A stretch of 64,000 bases of DNA from positions 1 to 64,000 of the forward strand of contig SVKF01000007.1 of assembly GCA_015068605.1 (NCBI GenBank), in the 5' to 3' direction. The notes beneath the pieces were generated by a model that was not told the origin of the DNA, did not search any database, and saw only the letters and a list, made by a program, of their open reading frames with translations. Shown in pieces: positions 26,101-35,566 of the stretch. The translations under genes were made by a program, and so were the position numbers. Every line of letters starts with the position of its first letter. The first letter of the stretch is position 1. The stretch is from Oscillospiraceae bacterium (GTDB lineage: Bacteria; Bacillota; Clostridia; Monoglobales; Monoglobaceae).

Positions 26101-27516
26101 ATGTATAATCCAAAATCATTAAAGGCTGAAGAATTTATAAGCCACGAGGAAATACTTGCAACCCTTGATTATGCAGAGAAAAACAAGGGAAACATTGAAC
26201 TTATTGACGAAATAATTGAAAAAGCAAAGACTCTTAAAGGTCTTTCCCACAGAGAAGCATCTGTTCTTCTTGCCTGCGATATTGAAGAAAAAAATCAGGA
26301 AATTTATGCTCTTGCCGAGAAAATCAAGCAGGATATTTACGGCAACAGAATTGTTATGTTTGCGCCTCTTTATCTTTCAAACTACTGCGTAAACGGCTGT
26401 GTTTACTGCCCGTATCACGCGAAGAACAAAACCATTCCCCGAAAAAAGCTCACTCAGGAAGAGGTCAGAAACGAGGTAATCGCTCTTCAGGATATGGGAC
26501 ACAAGCGTCTTGCCATTGAGTCTGGCGAGGATCCTGTCAACAACCCAATCGAATACATTTTAGAGTGTATTAATACAATTTACAGCATAAAACACAAAAA
26601 CGGAGCAATTCGCCGTGTTAATGTTAATATTGCCGCAACAACTGTTGAGAATTACAGAAAATTAAAGGATGCTGGAATCGGGACATACATTCTCTTCCAG
26701 GAAACTTACCACAAGGAGAGCTATGAAGTTCTCCACCCAACAGGTCCAAAACACGATTACGCTTATCACACAGAGGCTATGGACAGAGCTATGGAGGGCG
26801 GAATTGACGATGTTGGACTTGGCGTTCTGTTCGGGCTTGAGCTTTATAAATACGAATTTGCAGGACTTTTGATGCACGCCGAACATCTTGAGGCAGTTCA
26901 CGGTGTTGGGCCTCACACTATAAGCGTGCCGAGAATTAAGCGTGCTGATGACATTGACCCGACAGTTTTCGATAATGGTATTGATGATGATACCTTTGCT
27001 AAAATCGTGGCTTGTATCCGCCTTTCCGTTCCGTATACGGGAATGATTATTTCAACAAGAGAGTCTGAGGCTGTCCGTGGCAGACTTTTAAAGCTTGGCG
27101 TTTCCCAAATCAGCGGTGCTTCCCGTACCTCTGTCGGCGGATATACCGATGAGGAGCGACCTCACGACACGGAACAGTTTGATGTTTCCGACCAGAGAAC
27201 CTTAGATGAAGTTGTCAGATGGCTTATGGAAATGGGCTTTATTCCAAGCTTTTGCACAGCTTGTTACAGAGAGGGCAGAACGGGAGACCGCTTTATGAGT
27301 CTTGCCAAGAATGGTCAGATTCAGAACTGTTGCCACCCCAATGCGCTTATGACTCTTAAAGAGTTCTTAAACGATTACGCCACCGAGGAAACACGAAAAA
27401 TCGGAAATGCTTTAATTGACAGCGAAACGGGGAATGTTCCAAACCCGAAAACAAGACAAATTCTTCTTGAAAATCTTGATAAAATTGAGGGCGGAATGCG
27501 TGATTTCCGCTTTTAG
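26101..27516 (+). CDS. hydG: [FeFe]-hydrogenase maturase HydG, tyrosine lyase
   Basis: A 471-residue radical-SAM enzyme, the usual HydG length. The CX3CX2C motif is Cys96, Cys100, Cys103 (CVNGCVYC). The C-terminal auxiliary-cluster motif CTAC followed after about 22 residues by a further Cys pair (QNCC) separates HydG from the related ThiH. HydG cleaves tyrosine to p-cresol and dehydroglycine and makes the CO and CN ligands of the hydrogenase H-cluster on an Fe synthon. GGAGGAAGAATTT precedes the ATG. It is flanked by the TM1266 gene and hydF, and no HydE or hydrogenase structural gene occurs in the window, so these must lie elsewhere. Confidence 0.95.
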   Translation: MYNPKSLKAEEFISHEEILATLDYAEKNKGNIELIDEIIEKAKTLKGLSHREASVLLACDIEEKNQEIYALAEKIKQDIYGNRIVMFAPLYLSNYCVNGCVYCPYHAKNKTIPRKKLTQEEVRNEVIALQDMGHKRLAIESGEDPVNNPIEYILECINTIYSIKHKNGAIRRVNVNIAATTVENYRKLKDAGIGTYILFQETYHKESYEVLHPTGPKHDYAYHTEAMDRAMEGGIDDVGLGVLFGLELYKYEFAGLLMHAEHLEAVHGVGPHTISVPRIKRADDIDPTVFDNGIDDDTFAKIVACIRLSVPYTGMIISTRESEAVRGRLLKLGVSQISGASRTSVGGYTDEERPHDTEQFDVSDQRTLDEVVRWLMEMGFIPSFCTACYREGRTGDRFMSLAKNGQIQNCCHPNALMTLKEFLNDYATEETRKIGNALIDSETGNVPNPKTRQILLENLDKIEGGMRDFRF

Positions 27517-27527
27517 GAGTGATTTTT

Positions 27528-28703
27528 ATGAGCCTTAATCAAACACCGTCTTCCGGCCGTGTTCATATTGGTCTTTTCGGCAGGAGAAATGCAGGAAAAT
27601 CCAGCCTTATTAACGCCATAACCAATCAAAATATCGCCCTTGTTTCCGATGTTTTGGGAACAACCACCGACCCCGTTTATAAGGCTATGGAGCTTCTTCC
27701 TTTGGGGCCGGTTATGATTATTGACACTCCCGGACTTGACGATGAGGGGGAATTGGGACTTCTACGCATAAAAAAGGCAAACCAGGTTATAAACAAAACA
27801 GACATTGCCCTTGTTGTTATTGACTCCCAAAGGGGAAAAACACCTCTTGAAGAGGATTTAATCATAAAGCTTGACAGTAAGAAAATTCCCTATATTACGG
27901 TTTTTAATAAATCGGATTTGGCGGATTTTAAGACCGGAGAAAACGAAATTGCCGTCAGCTCCGTAACGGGCAAAAATATTGATGCTCTCAAGGAAATGAT
28001 TGCCAAAAAAGCAGTTAAGCCCTTGGCAGAATTTCCGATTTTGTCCGATTTAATCCAAAAAGGCGACTTCGTAATTTTAGTTACGCCCATTGATGAATCT
28101 GCGCCAAAGGGGAGAATTATTTTACCGCAACAGCAGACCATACGGGAAATTCTTGACTCAAACGCAATCTCTGTTGTTTGTCAGGTTAATGAACTCGAGG
28201 GAGTTCTGGGAAACCTCAAAACTTCGTCAAGAATGGTTATAACCGACAGTCAGGCATTTGGCTCCGTTTCAAAAATTGTTCCCGAAAATATCCCTTTAAC
28301 CTCATTTTCCATTCTTATGGCGAGGCACAAGGGAGAGCTTTTTCACCAGCTTGAAGGGGCAAAGGCTCTTGACAGCATAAAAGATAACGACAAAATTTTA
28401 ATCTCCGAAGGGTGCACTCACCACCGTCAATGCGGTGACATCGGGACTGTTAAGCTCCCTGCTTTTATCAGGAATTACACTAAAGCAAACCCCGAATTTG
28501 ACTTCACAAGCGGAACGGAATTCCCCGAGGATTTATCCCCATATAAGCTTGTTATTCATTGCGGAGGTTGTATGCAGAGCGAACGGGAAATGAAATACCG
28601 TATTCAAACCGCAAAAGACCAAAATATTCCCATAACCAATTACGGAATGATAATCGCAAAAACCACGGGGATTTTAGACAGAAGCATGAAAGTTTTTATT
28701 TAA
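27528..28703 (+). CDS. hydF: [FeFe]-hydrogenase maturation GTPase HydF
   Basis: A 391-residue GTPase scaffold. The P-loop GRRNAGKSS is at residues 18-26, DTPG and NKSD motifs follow, and the C-terminal cluster-binding residues appear as GCTHHRQCG and HCGGC, the CxH...HCxxC pattern of HydF. It carries the [2Fe] precursor and delivers it to apo-hydrogenase. The ATG at 27528 is preceded by AGGAG with 8-bp spacing and lies 11 bp after hydG. An ATT-region extension to 27519 has no ribosome binding site. It is transcribed from the attenuated hyd leader. Confidence 0.95.
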   Translation: MSLNQTPSSGRVHIGLFGRRNAGKSSLINAITNQNIALVSDVLGTTTDPVYKAMELLPLGPVMIIDTPGLDDEGELGLLRIKKANQVINKTDIALVVIDSQRGKTPLEEDLIIKLDSKKIPYITVFNKSDLADFKTGENEIAVSSVTGKNIDALKEMIAKKAVKPLAEFPILSDLIQKGDFVILVTPIDESAPKGRIILPQQQTIREILDSNAISVVCQVNELEGVLGNLKTSSRMVITDSQAFGSVSKIVPENIPLTSFSILMARHKGELFHQLEGAKALDSIKDNDKILISEGCTHHRQCGDIGTVKLPAFIRNYTKANPEFDFTSGTEFPEDLSPYKLVIHCGGCMQSEREMKYRIQTAKDQNIPITNYGMIIAKTTGILDRSMKVFI

Positions 28704-28727
28704 GAAACACTTGTTAAGGTGGTTAAA

Positions 28728-29363
28728 ATGCTGAAATATACAATCAAAAACATAGCCGACATATCGGATGAGGAGTATAAAAAGAGCTATTCTTTAATGA
28801 ATCCTCAACGCCGTGAAAAAATCCAAAGGCTTAAAGGGGAAGCATCACAAAAGCGAACCTTGGCAGGGGAGTGGCTGTCTCGTCGGCTTCTTTCCCATGT
28901 CACGGGGCAAAATCCGGGCTTTTTTTCAATTTCTCCCGATGAATACGGAAAACCGCAGCTTGAAAATTTTTCCGATATATTTTTTAATATAAGCCACAGC
29001 AAAAATACGATCGTTGCGGCTGTTTGCGACGAAAAAATCGGTGTTGACATTGAGGAAATCCGCCCTGTCTCCCCAAAGCTTGCAAAAAAAATCTGCACAG
29101 CGGAGGAATTGCTTTATATTTTCGGCAAAGCTCCCACTTGCGCAGATTTTGATGACAACCTAAATCCCTTATTTTTAAAGAGATTTTTTGAAATATGGAC
29201 AATAAAAGAAGCGTATTTTAAATATATTGGCACAGGAATAACTGAATTTCAAACAGTAAGCACCCTTTCCGACAGCTTCAGCAAAATCAAAATCGAAAAT
29301 GATAACTTCATTGTCCACATGGTAACCTCCGCCAAAGCTGTGGCGGAATTTGTTCGGGTTTAA
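28728..29363 (+). CDS. Sfp-type 4'-phosphopantetheinyl transferase
   Basis: A 211-residue enzyme that moves the phosphopantetheine arm from CoA to a carrier-protein serine. Diagnostic motifs are FNISHSKN, GVDIEEI (Mg-binding Asp/Glu) and WTIKEAYFKY. AAGGTGG stands five bases before ATG 28728, so this start is preferred over GTG 28719. The family is the Sfp/HetI type rather than short AcpS, so the partner may be a fatty-acid or secondary-metabolite carrier. No carrier gene is near. It follows hydF by 24 bp and may be co-transcribed, although a functional link is not evident. Its stop codon overlaps the stop of the converging tatD gene. Confidence 0.9.
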   Translation: MLKYTIKNIADISDEEYKKSYSLMNPQRREKIQRLKGEASQKRTLAGEWLSRRLLSHVTGQNPGFFSISPDEYGKPQLENFSDIFFNISHSKNTIVAAVCDEKIGVDIEEIRPVSPKLAKKICTAEELLYIFGKAPTCADFDDNLNPLFLKRFFEIWTIKEAYFKYIGTGITEFQTVSTLSDSFSKIKIENDNFIVHMVTSAKAVAEFVRV

Positions 29364-30118
29364 ATATTGAAAAATTTTTTTGCTGTTTTCGTGGTCTGCA
29401 TTGCAACCTCTTCCACACTTAAGCCCTTGATTTCTGCAATTTTTTCAGCCACTTTAATTACATAGCCGCTGTAGTTTCGTTTACCTCTGTAAGGCTCCGG
29501 CGACATATACGGACAATCGGTTTCAATCATCAGCCTGTCCATTGGTATTACTTTAAGAGCCTCAATGGCTTTTCTTGCATTTTTGAAAGTCAAAACTCCC
29601 GTAAAGGAAATATGAAGCCCCATTTTAAGGATTTCCTTGGCGGTTTCGGCGCTCCCCGAAAAGCAATGTACCACACCGTTTTCTATATTATGCTCCTTTA
29701 AAATCCTTATGCAATCCCCTCGGGATTCTCTGTCATGGATAACCACGGGTAAGCTTAGCTCACGGGACAGCTCCAGCTGGGGTGGAAACCACATTCTTTG
29801 CTCCTCCTCGGATGTATCATCATAATGATAGTCAAGACCTATTTCTCCTATGGCAACAACCTTTTTATGCTTCGCCAAATCTCTCAAAATTTCTATATCA
29901 TTGTCAGTCATTCCCATAACATCGCTTGGGTGAACACCCACCGTTGCATAGACAAAATCAAATTTTTCCGCAAGGGCAATGCTCTTTTTTGAGCTTTCAA
30001 TGCTTGATGCAATATTATTTATAAATGCCACGCCTTCCCTGTGGGCTTTCATAATCATTTCATCACGATCAGCGTCAAACCGACTGTCGTCATAATGGGC
30101 GTGTGAATCATACAGCAT
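29360..30118 (-). CDS. TatD-family metal-dependent hydrolase/DNase
   Basis: A 252-residue amidohydrolase-fold protein. Metal ligands are visible in DSHAHYDD (His6, His8), GEIGLDYHYDD, VVIHDRE, HCFSGS and ETDCPYMSP. TatD proteins are Mg-dependent 3'-5' exonucleases or deoxyribonucleases. The start at 30118 (MLYDSHAH) is the family norm and has GGAG nine bases upstream. A longer version from 30133 is possible. The start overlaps the end of the upstream methyltransferase gene, which suggests translational coupling. Confidence 0.9.
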   Translation of the reverse strand: MLYDSHAHYDDSRFDADRDEMIMKAHREGVAFINNIASSIESSKKSIALAEKFDFVYATVGVHPSDVMGMTDNDIEILRDLAKHKKVVAIGEIGLDYHYDDTSEEEQRMWFPPQLELSRELSLPVVIHDRESRGDCIRILKEHNIENGVVHCFSGSAETAKEILKMGLHISFTGVLTFKNARKAIEALKVIPMDRLMIETDCPYMSPEPYRGKRNYSGYVIKVAEKIAEIKGLSVEEVAMQTTKTAKKFFNI

Positions 30119-31235
30119 TATTTTCATCTCCATACATCAAATTATAAAGCTTTGGCGAAAAACTAAACTCTTTCATCAGTTTTTCCACCTCATCTTTCGC
30201 CTTATCCCGTATTTTTTGCGGAATCAAGGCTTTTTTTGCCCTTATGAGAATATTCTTGGGTGAATGTGCCATATCCACAAACTCCATAACATCAACACTA
30301 TATCCTGCGGACATAAGCAGATTTCCTCTTATTGCATCTGTGGCAAGGGCAGAAAATCGCTCCTTTATTATACCGTAACGGGTCAATGCCTTCAGATTTT
30401 CCGTTTCAATCCGGCTGTTTAACTCATGCTGACAACAAGGAACGGACAAAATAACTCCGCAATTCCATTTTATGGCATTATAAAGGGCATAATCCGTCGC
30501 AATATCGCAGGCATGGAGAGTTATTATCATATCAACCTTGCCCTCATAGTCGAACTTCCCTATGTCCCCCGTTTCAAAGCGGAGCTTTTTGTAACCATAT
30601 TTTTCCGCAAGAGCATTGCAGTTTTTAATTACATCATCTTTTAAATCAAGACCGATTATTTCCGCCTCAATCCCGCGGATTTCCGTTAAATAATAATATA
30701 AAATAAAGGTAAGATATGACTTTCCGCAGCCAAAATCGAGAACCGTCATTTTCTTTTTGTCTCCCACAACATCCCCAACTATTTCCGTAAAACGGTTTAT
30801 CTGTTTGAATTTATCGTACATAGAATTGACAATTTTCCCGTCTTTAGTGAAAATCCCCAAATCAATAAGAGGCGGAATTGCCTCATTTAATATATAATTT
30901 TTCTTTCGGTTATGGCTTTGGGCTGTGGCACCGCCTTTTTTCGTCACAAGGCTCGCTTTTCCCTTTTTGGAAATCAAAAGGGTGTAATGAGCGGTTTCGC
31001 TCCAGAAATCAAGCTGACGATATTCCTTTGTCATTTCGCAAACCGCACCAAAAAGAGCCGACTTCTCCGCATTTTCCGAAAATGCCTGTTTCTGAGTCAG
31101 CTTTTCAATTTTATATATTCCGTCTTTATATTTTGAGATATTAATTCTGCGAAATTTTGCAGAAGATAAGGGGTTGCTCACAACCCCTTTAATTATCTCA
31201 TCTTCAAATATTTTATTTAAGCAAGTTGTTGGCAT
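30108..31235 (-). CDS. class I SAM-dependent methyltransferase
   Basis: A 375-residue protein. The SAM-binding glycine motif is LDFGCGKSYLTF, followed by IIGLDLKDDVI as the acidic loop. TLHACDIATDYAL and SVPCCQHEL are characteristic of the Methyltransf_32/METTL25-like group. The N-terminal ~130 residues are a separate, lysine-rich region that may bind RNA. The target is unknown to me, with a ribosomal or RNA substrate only a guess. The first 23 bp overlap the aminotransferase gene, and the last bases overlap tatD, so lrp-aminotransferase-methyltransferase-tatD appears to be one operon. Confidence 0.8.
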   Translation of the reverse strand: MPTTCLNKIFEDEIIKGVVSNPLSSAKFRRINISKYKDGIYKIEKLTQKQAFSENAEKSALFGAVCEMTKEYRQLDFWSETAHYTLLISKKGKASLVTKKGGATAQSHNRKKNYILNEAIPPLIDLGIFTKDGKIVNSMYDKFKQINRFTEIVGDVVGDKKKMTVLDFGCGKSYLTFILYYYLTEIRGIEAEIIGLDLKDDVIKNCNALAEKYGYKKLRFETGDIGKFDYEGKVDMIITLHACDIATDYALYNAIKWNCGVILSVPCCQHELNSRIETENLKALTRYGIIKERFSALATDAIRGNLLMSAGYSVDVMEFVDMAHSPKNILIRAKKALIPQKIRDKAKDEVEKLMKEFSFSPKLYNLMYGDENNAV

Positions 31236-32394
31236 TTAAAAAATCCTCAATTCTTTCAAGAGCTTTTTTAATATTTTCAACCGAATATGCATAAGAACAT
31301 CTGATAAAACCTTCTCCGCTTTCACCGAATGCGTTGCCGGGCACAACCGCAACCTTCTTGTCAAAAAGAAGCTTTTCGCAAAATTCCTCGGAAGAAAGCC
31401 CCGTTGCTTTTATGCAAGGGAATGCATAAAACGCACCTTCAGGCTCAAAACATTCAAGACCCATTTTATTAAAGCCTCCAACGATGAGCTTTCGCCGTTT
31501 GTCATATTCACTGCACATATACTCAATATCCCCGTCACCGTTTTCAAGGGCTGAAATCGCCGCATACTGTGCCGTTGTCGGGGCAGACATAATTGCATAC
31601 TGGTGCACCTTTGTCATAGCCTTTATTATATCGGGATGACCGCAGGCATAACCAAGTCTCCAGCCCGTCATGGCAAACGCTTTTGAAAAACCGCTGACCA
31701 AAACAGTTCGCTCAGCCATTCCCTCAAAAGAAGCGATTGAAACGTGCTTTTTGCCATAAGTCAGCTCCCCGTATATTTCATCGGATATAACCATAATATT
31801 GGCTTCCTTTATAACAGGGACAAGTGCCTCCAAATCTTCCTTTTCCATAATTCCGCCTGTGGGGTTGCTGGGATAAGGAAGAACAAGAACCTTTGTTTTT
31901 GGAGTTATTGCCTTTTTAAGCTCCTCCGGAGTCAGCTTAAACTTATTCTCCGCCTTTGTTTTGATTGTTACGGGAACACCGCCCGCAAGTCTTGTTATAG
32001 GCTTGTAGCAAACAAAGCTGGGCTCGGGGATAAGCACTTCATCGCCGGGATTTATAACCGTTCTTAAAAACAAATCAATAGCTTCACTTCCGCCAACAGT
32101 TATAACAACTTGAGAAACCCCGTCATAATTAAGACCGAAACGACGATTTAAGTAACTTGCAACAGCCTCACGAAGCTCTTTTAGTCCCGAATTTGATGTA
32201 TAGTGAGTCTTTCCTTTTTCAAGAGAATATATCCCCTCGTTGCGGATATGCCACGGGGTTATAAAGTCAGGCTCACCAACGCCCAATGATATAGCATCCT
32301 TCATCTCTGACGCAACATCAAAGAATTTTCTGATTCCCGACGGCGGAATTGATGAAACAGTATTATTTATAAAACTTAATGGGGTAAAACTCAT
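31213..32394 (-). CDS. PLP-dependent class I/II aminotransferase
   Basis: A 393-residue fold-type I aminotransferase. VGEPDF, the YPSNPTGG substrate-carboxylate motif, SDEIYGEL with the cofactor Asp, and the Schiff-base lysine in SGFSKAF (Lys238), followed by GWRLGY, are all present. It resembles PatA/aspartate-aminotransferase-like enzymes that act on aromatic or aspartate-type amino acids. The substrate cannot be fixed. It overlaps the Lrp gene by 4 bp (ATGA), which implies that the regulator and enzyme are made together and that Lrp may control this enzyme. Confidence 0.9.
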   Translation of the reverse strand: MSFTPLSFINNTVSSIPPSGIRKFFDVASEMKDAISLGVGEPDFITPWHIRNEGIYSLEKGKTHYTSNSGLKELREAVASYLNRRFGLNYDGVSQVVITVGGSEAIDLFLRTVINPGDEVLIPEPSFVCYKPITRLAGGVPVTIKTKAENKFKLTPEELKKAITPKTKVLVLPYPSNPTGGIMEKEDLEALVPVIKEANIMVISDEIYGELTYGKKHVSIASFEGMAERTVLVSGFSKAFAMTGWRLGYACGHPDIIKAMTKVHQYAIMSAPTTAQYAAISALENGDGDIEYMCSEYDKRRKLIVGGFNKMGLECFEPEGAFYAFPCIKATGLSSEEFCEKLLFDKKVAVVPGNAFGESGEGFIRCSYAYSVENIKKALERIEDFLNANNLLK

Positions 32395-32891
32395 AAAGAA
32401 ATTATCCCCCTGTCATCCGCAGGCGGCTGGGCAAGAATTGTCCCGTCTGCTTTATAGCATTTTAAAACGAAATGAGTTGCAGTTGAGATAACCGCTTCCA
32501 TTGGCGCTAAATGCTGGGAAACGAAAAGAGAAATATTTTTAAGATTATCCCCTTCAACCGTTACCCCAAAATCATAGCTTCCGCTCATAAGATTAAGCGC
32601 CTTAACCTCGGGATACTGATAAATCCGCTCCGCAATTCGGTCAAAGCCCTGATTTCTTTGAGGCGTAACCTTAAGCTCTATGTACGCCGTAACACGGTCG
32701 GATGATGCAATCTTATCCCAGTTCACAATTGCGCCATAGCCTAAAATTGTTCCGTCTTTTTCCAATTCATCAATAGCTTCCGCGACGGAGGCGACACTTT
32801 CCCCGTACATGGCGGCTATTTCTTCCAGAGAAAGCCGACAATTCCGGTGCAGTGTTCTGGCGATTTCTTCGTATAATTTCTGTTTTTCCAT
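32391..32891 (-). CDS. Lrp/AsnC-family transcriptional regulator
   Basis: A 166-residue protein. The N-terminal winged helix-turn-helix (LSLEEIAAMYGESVASVAEAI, DELEKDGTILGYGAI) is followed by an AsnC-type ligand-binding alpha/beta domain (VTAYIELKV, VKALNLMSGSYDFGVTVEG). It is a feast/famine amino-acid sensor. It is the first gene of the operon with the aminotransferase. AGGTATG-type spacing precedes the ATG, and the 225-bp upstream gap contains AT-rich DNA and the repeat at 32968. Confidence 0.9.
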   Translation of the reverse strand: MEKQKLYEEIARTLHRNCRLSLEEIAAMYGESVASVAEAIDELEKDGTILGYGAIVNWDKIASSDRVTAYIELKVTPQRNQGFDRIAERIYQYPEVKALNLMSGSYDFGVTVEGDNLKNISLFVSQHLAPMEAVISTATHFVLKCYKADGTILAQPPADDRGIISL

Positions 32892-32967
32892 AAAACATAC
32901 CTCCGTTTTGATTATAATTATTTAGATTATAACACAATTATGCTCAAAGGTCAATAAAGATATTTAA

Positions 32968-33029
32968 ATATTTATCTCCCTATTTAAAACCCTATAACTT
33001 TAATTAAAAACCCTATAACTTTAATTTCT
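32968..33029. repeat. AT-rich dispersed repeat, copy 1
   Basis: Two blocks, ATTTAAATATTTATCTCCCT and TTAATTAAAAACCCTATAAC (the second part doubled), also occur near 43487-43533 in inverted orientation and in the opposite block order. Both copies lie in intergenic DNA. Nothing coding is seen here. Confidence 0.6.
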
Positions 33030-33082
33030 GTGAAATAATTTTTCCGTTGAGATTACAACGAAAAATGCAATTAAAAGAGTAG

Positions 33083-33105
33083 CACCGCCTACAATGTAAG
33101 CGGTG
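33083..33105 (-). terminator. probable terminator of the zinc-ribbon membrane protein gene
   Basis: CACCGC (33083-33088) pairs with GCGGTG (33100-33105), followed on the minus strand by a U-rich tract. It lies just after the stop at 33117. Confidence 0.55.
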
Positions 33106-33116
33106 TTTTATGTATC

Positions 33117-33659
33117 TTATTTATATTTGCCACAGTCTTTGCAATACAACTTCCTTGCATCGTTCTTTGTACCACATTCTTTACATATCCAAGAACCATT
33201 ACTATCGGTTCTCCCATTTGCTAATTTTGATAATGAATAACCAGAAGGCTGTTTAGTTTTTGGCGAAGAGTGTGTTTCGGGTTCTTCATTAAATAACCCT
33301 TCTTCTTTTGCTACATTGTAAATGGCAATATTTGCCGTAATTCTTGTGTTTTGTACTATTGTAGCAAGAGACGCAATAAGTAAAGATAGCACATGATATA
33401 CACAATATTCAATAAAAGCATATAAAATCCATGTTATTATAGATGTGATTACCGTTATAAAAACTAAATCTTCATCTATATCTACGACTTGAATTGCTTG
33501 TCCGATGGTTGATATAATTCCAATTATAATTAATATGACTAAAACCCTACCACCCCAAACTTCCAACCTCTCAGACCAACTCCATAGATTGCTTGAAACA
33601 TTATCTGTTGCATAGCACTCCTTCAATGACTTAGGTACTTTTTTCTCTGAACTTGACAA
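33117..33659 (-). CDS. membrane protein with C-terminal zinc ribbon
   Basis: A 180-residue protein of unknown role. Two hydrophobic segments lie at about residues 37-55 and 66-105, the second long enough for two helices. A soluble tail ends in a zinc ribbon, CKECGTKNDARKLYCKDCG, with two CxxC pairs. This architecture is common in Firmicutes hypothetical membrane proteins. The start follows GGAGGGAAT. It stands alone between repeats, with its own terminator. Confidence 0.6.
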   Translation of the reverse strand: MSSSEKKVPKSLKECYATDNVSSNLWSWSERLEVWGGRVLVILIIIGIISTIGQAIQVVDIDEDLVFITVITSIITWILYAFIEYCVYHVLSLLIASLATIVQNTRITANIAIYNVAKEEGLFNEEPETHSSPKTKQPSGYSLSKLANGRTDSNGSWICKECGTKNDARKLYCKDCGKYK

Positions 33660-33664
33660 TTACA

Positions 33665-33893
33665 TTCCCTCCTTATTTAATAAAAAAGTGTGTCCCAATC
33701 TCGGAACACACCCAAAAAAGTGCAGTCCCTCGATTGTTGCTACACAATGCTCAACCTATCCACAGGTACGGAGTAAGAGAGAAAACACCTTTTTACAAAG
33801 GTCAGACCACTGACAAAGTCAAAGTCAGTGGTCTGTGTCAACGGAGTTGACTGAGGGATTATAGCCTCCCTTTACACAAGGGGGCTTTTAAAT
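33665..33893. repeat. intergenic repeat block with 12-bp palindrome
   Basis: A GTGTGT/ACACAC-type hairpin lies near 33689-33712. A perfect 12-bp inverted repeat, CAGACCACTGAC (33803-33814) with GTCAGTGGTCTG (33824-33835), has a 9-nt loop. The word GACTGAGGGATT, followed by CCTCCCTTTACACAAGG, is related to the interior of the MITE at 1.3 kb. No gene is seen. It is probably a decayed copy of the same repeat family. Confidence 0.5.
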
Positions 33894-35507
33894 TTATATT
33901 TCTCTGATTTTTTTCCGTAAGCGGAGGGTATTGTGGGGGGAAACGGAAAGCTCATTAATTCCCGATTTTATAAAAAATTCCGTAAGAGACAAATCCGATG
34001 CCATTTCTCCGCAGACTCCGACCCAAATTCCTGCTTTTCGTCCGTTAAAAGCGGTCATTGAAATTAGCTTTAAAACTGCACTCTGATTTTCTCCGATAAG
34101 GTCAGAAACAGCACTGTTCTGACGGTCAACGGCTAAGGTATATTGAGTTAAATCGTTTGTTCCTATGCTGAAAAAGTCCACTTCGTCAGCTAAAATGTCG
34201 CTGAGCAGTGCGGCGGCAGGAGTTTCAATCATTATTCCCGTTTCAATGTCATTATTATAAGGAATGCCATCGTTGGAAAGTTCACTCATAGCGGAAAAAA
34301 GTATCTTCTTTGTGGAAATTATTTCACTTTTGCTTATTATCATGGGGAACATTATGGAAATATTTCCGTAAATTGAGGCTCTTAAAATTGCCCGAAGCTG
34401 GGATTTGAAAATATCCTGATTAAAAAGGCAAAAACGAATGGCACGAAGCCCCATGGCAGGGTTTTCCTCAATACTTTGAGGAAGATAAGGGGCATTTTTA
34501 TCGGCTCCTATGTCAAGTGTTCTGATGATAACCTTTTTGCCTTTCATTTTCTCCGCAACGGAGCGATAAATTTCAAATTGCTCATCCTCTGTGGGGAGTG
34601 AGTTGCGACCAAGAAAAATAAATTCACTGCGGAAAAGTCCAATCCCCTCGCTGTCATTATTTATAACGCTTTCAATGTCTGAAAGTCCGCCTATATTTGA
34701 GAAAAGGTTGATTTTTGTTCCGTCTGTGGTGACGGTTGGTTTTCCGATAAGCTTTCTGAAAATTGCAGAGCTTTCCTTTTCGTTTTTAATTTCCTGCTGA
34801 ATTTTTAAAATAAGTTCTTTCGGTGGGTCAATGGTTATCTTTCCCGAAAATCCGTCAACTATGGCGGTTTTTCCGTCAAAGTCGTCAGAAAGGGAATCGC
34901 CTAAAGCGCAAACCGCCGGAATATTCATTCCTCTTGCCAAAATTGCCGTGTGGGAATTTGAAGAGCCTTTTTGGGTTATAAAGGCGGAAACTTTGGATTT
35001 GTCGAGAGTAATCGTCTGACTGGGCGCTAAATCCTCTGCCGCAATTATTCCCGATAAAAGAGAGGGATTGTCTTCCTTCCCCATAAGCTTTCTGATAAGA
35101 CGGTCGGATACATCACGGACATCCTTTGCCCGTTCCTGCATATATGTATCCTCCATTGAAGAAAACATATCCGCAAATTTTTCCTTTGCAACCGAAACCG
35201 CATACTCCGCACACACCAATTCCGTCGTTATGATGCTTTTGATGAAGGTCTGATAATCGTCGTCCTCGAGCATCATTTTGTGAATATTAAAAATCTCCGC
35301 CTCGGTCTGTCCCACTTTTGAAACCGCTTCACGATAGAGTGAATCGAGAGAGTCAAGGGAAGAATTTACCGCCATTTCAAGCCTTACTATTTCACTCTTT
35401 GTATCCCTTATGGTTTTCTTTTTAATTTTGGGAGAAGAAGCCCCCATAAAACATATTTTTCCGATTGCATAACCGTTTGAAACACCTTTTCCGAAAAGCT
35501 CTGTCAT
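33894..35507 (-). CDS. ptsI: phosphoenolpyruvate-protein phosphotransferase, PTS enzyme I
   Basis: A 537-residue enzyme I, somewhat short of the usual ~570. The phosphorylated histidine is His186 in GSSNSHTAILAR. The PEP-binding barrel shows GIGLFRSEF, IIRTLDIGADK, PMII, GIMIETPAA, FSIGTNDLTQY and a late VCGEMAS with the catalytic Cys. It transfers phosphate from PEP to HPr and starts sugar uptake by all PTS systems. HPr and EII genes are not nearby. The stretch just upstream (GGGGGAATT before the ATG) has a good ribosome binding site. It diverges from the YiiX-like gene. Confidence 0.95.
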   Translation of the reverse strand: MTELFGKGVSNGYAIGKICFMGASSPKIKKKTIRDTKSEIVRLEMAVNSSLDSLDSLYREAVSKVGQTEAEIFNIHKMMLEDDDYQTFIKSIITTELVCAEYAVSVAKEKFADMFSSMEDTYMQERAKDVRDVSDRLIRKLMGKEDNPSLLSGIIAAEDLAPSQTITLDKSKVSAFITQKGSSNSHTAILARGMNIPAVCALGDSLSDDFDGKTAIVDGFSGKITIDPPKELILKIQQEIKNEKESSAIFRKLIGKPTVTTDGTKINLFSNIGGLSDIESVINNDSEGIGLFRSEFIFLGRNSLPTEDEQFEIYRSVAEKMKGKKVIIRTLDIGADKNAPYLPQSIEENPAMGLRAIRFCLFNQDIFKSQLRAILRASIYGNISIMFPMIISKSEIISTKKILFSAMSELSNDGIPYNNDIETGIMIETPAAALLSDILADEVDFFSIGTNDLTQYTLAVDRQNSAVSDLIGENQSAVLKLISMTAFNGRKAGIWVGVCGEMASDLSLTEFFIKSGINELSVSPHNTLRLRKKIREI

Positions 35508-35566
35508 TTTAATTCCCCCTTTTTATATTTCTATAATTCCTTTTTTATAAAAAATTTATACAAATA

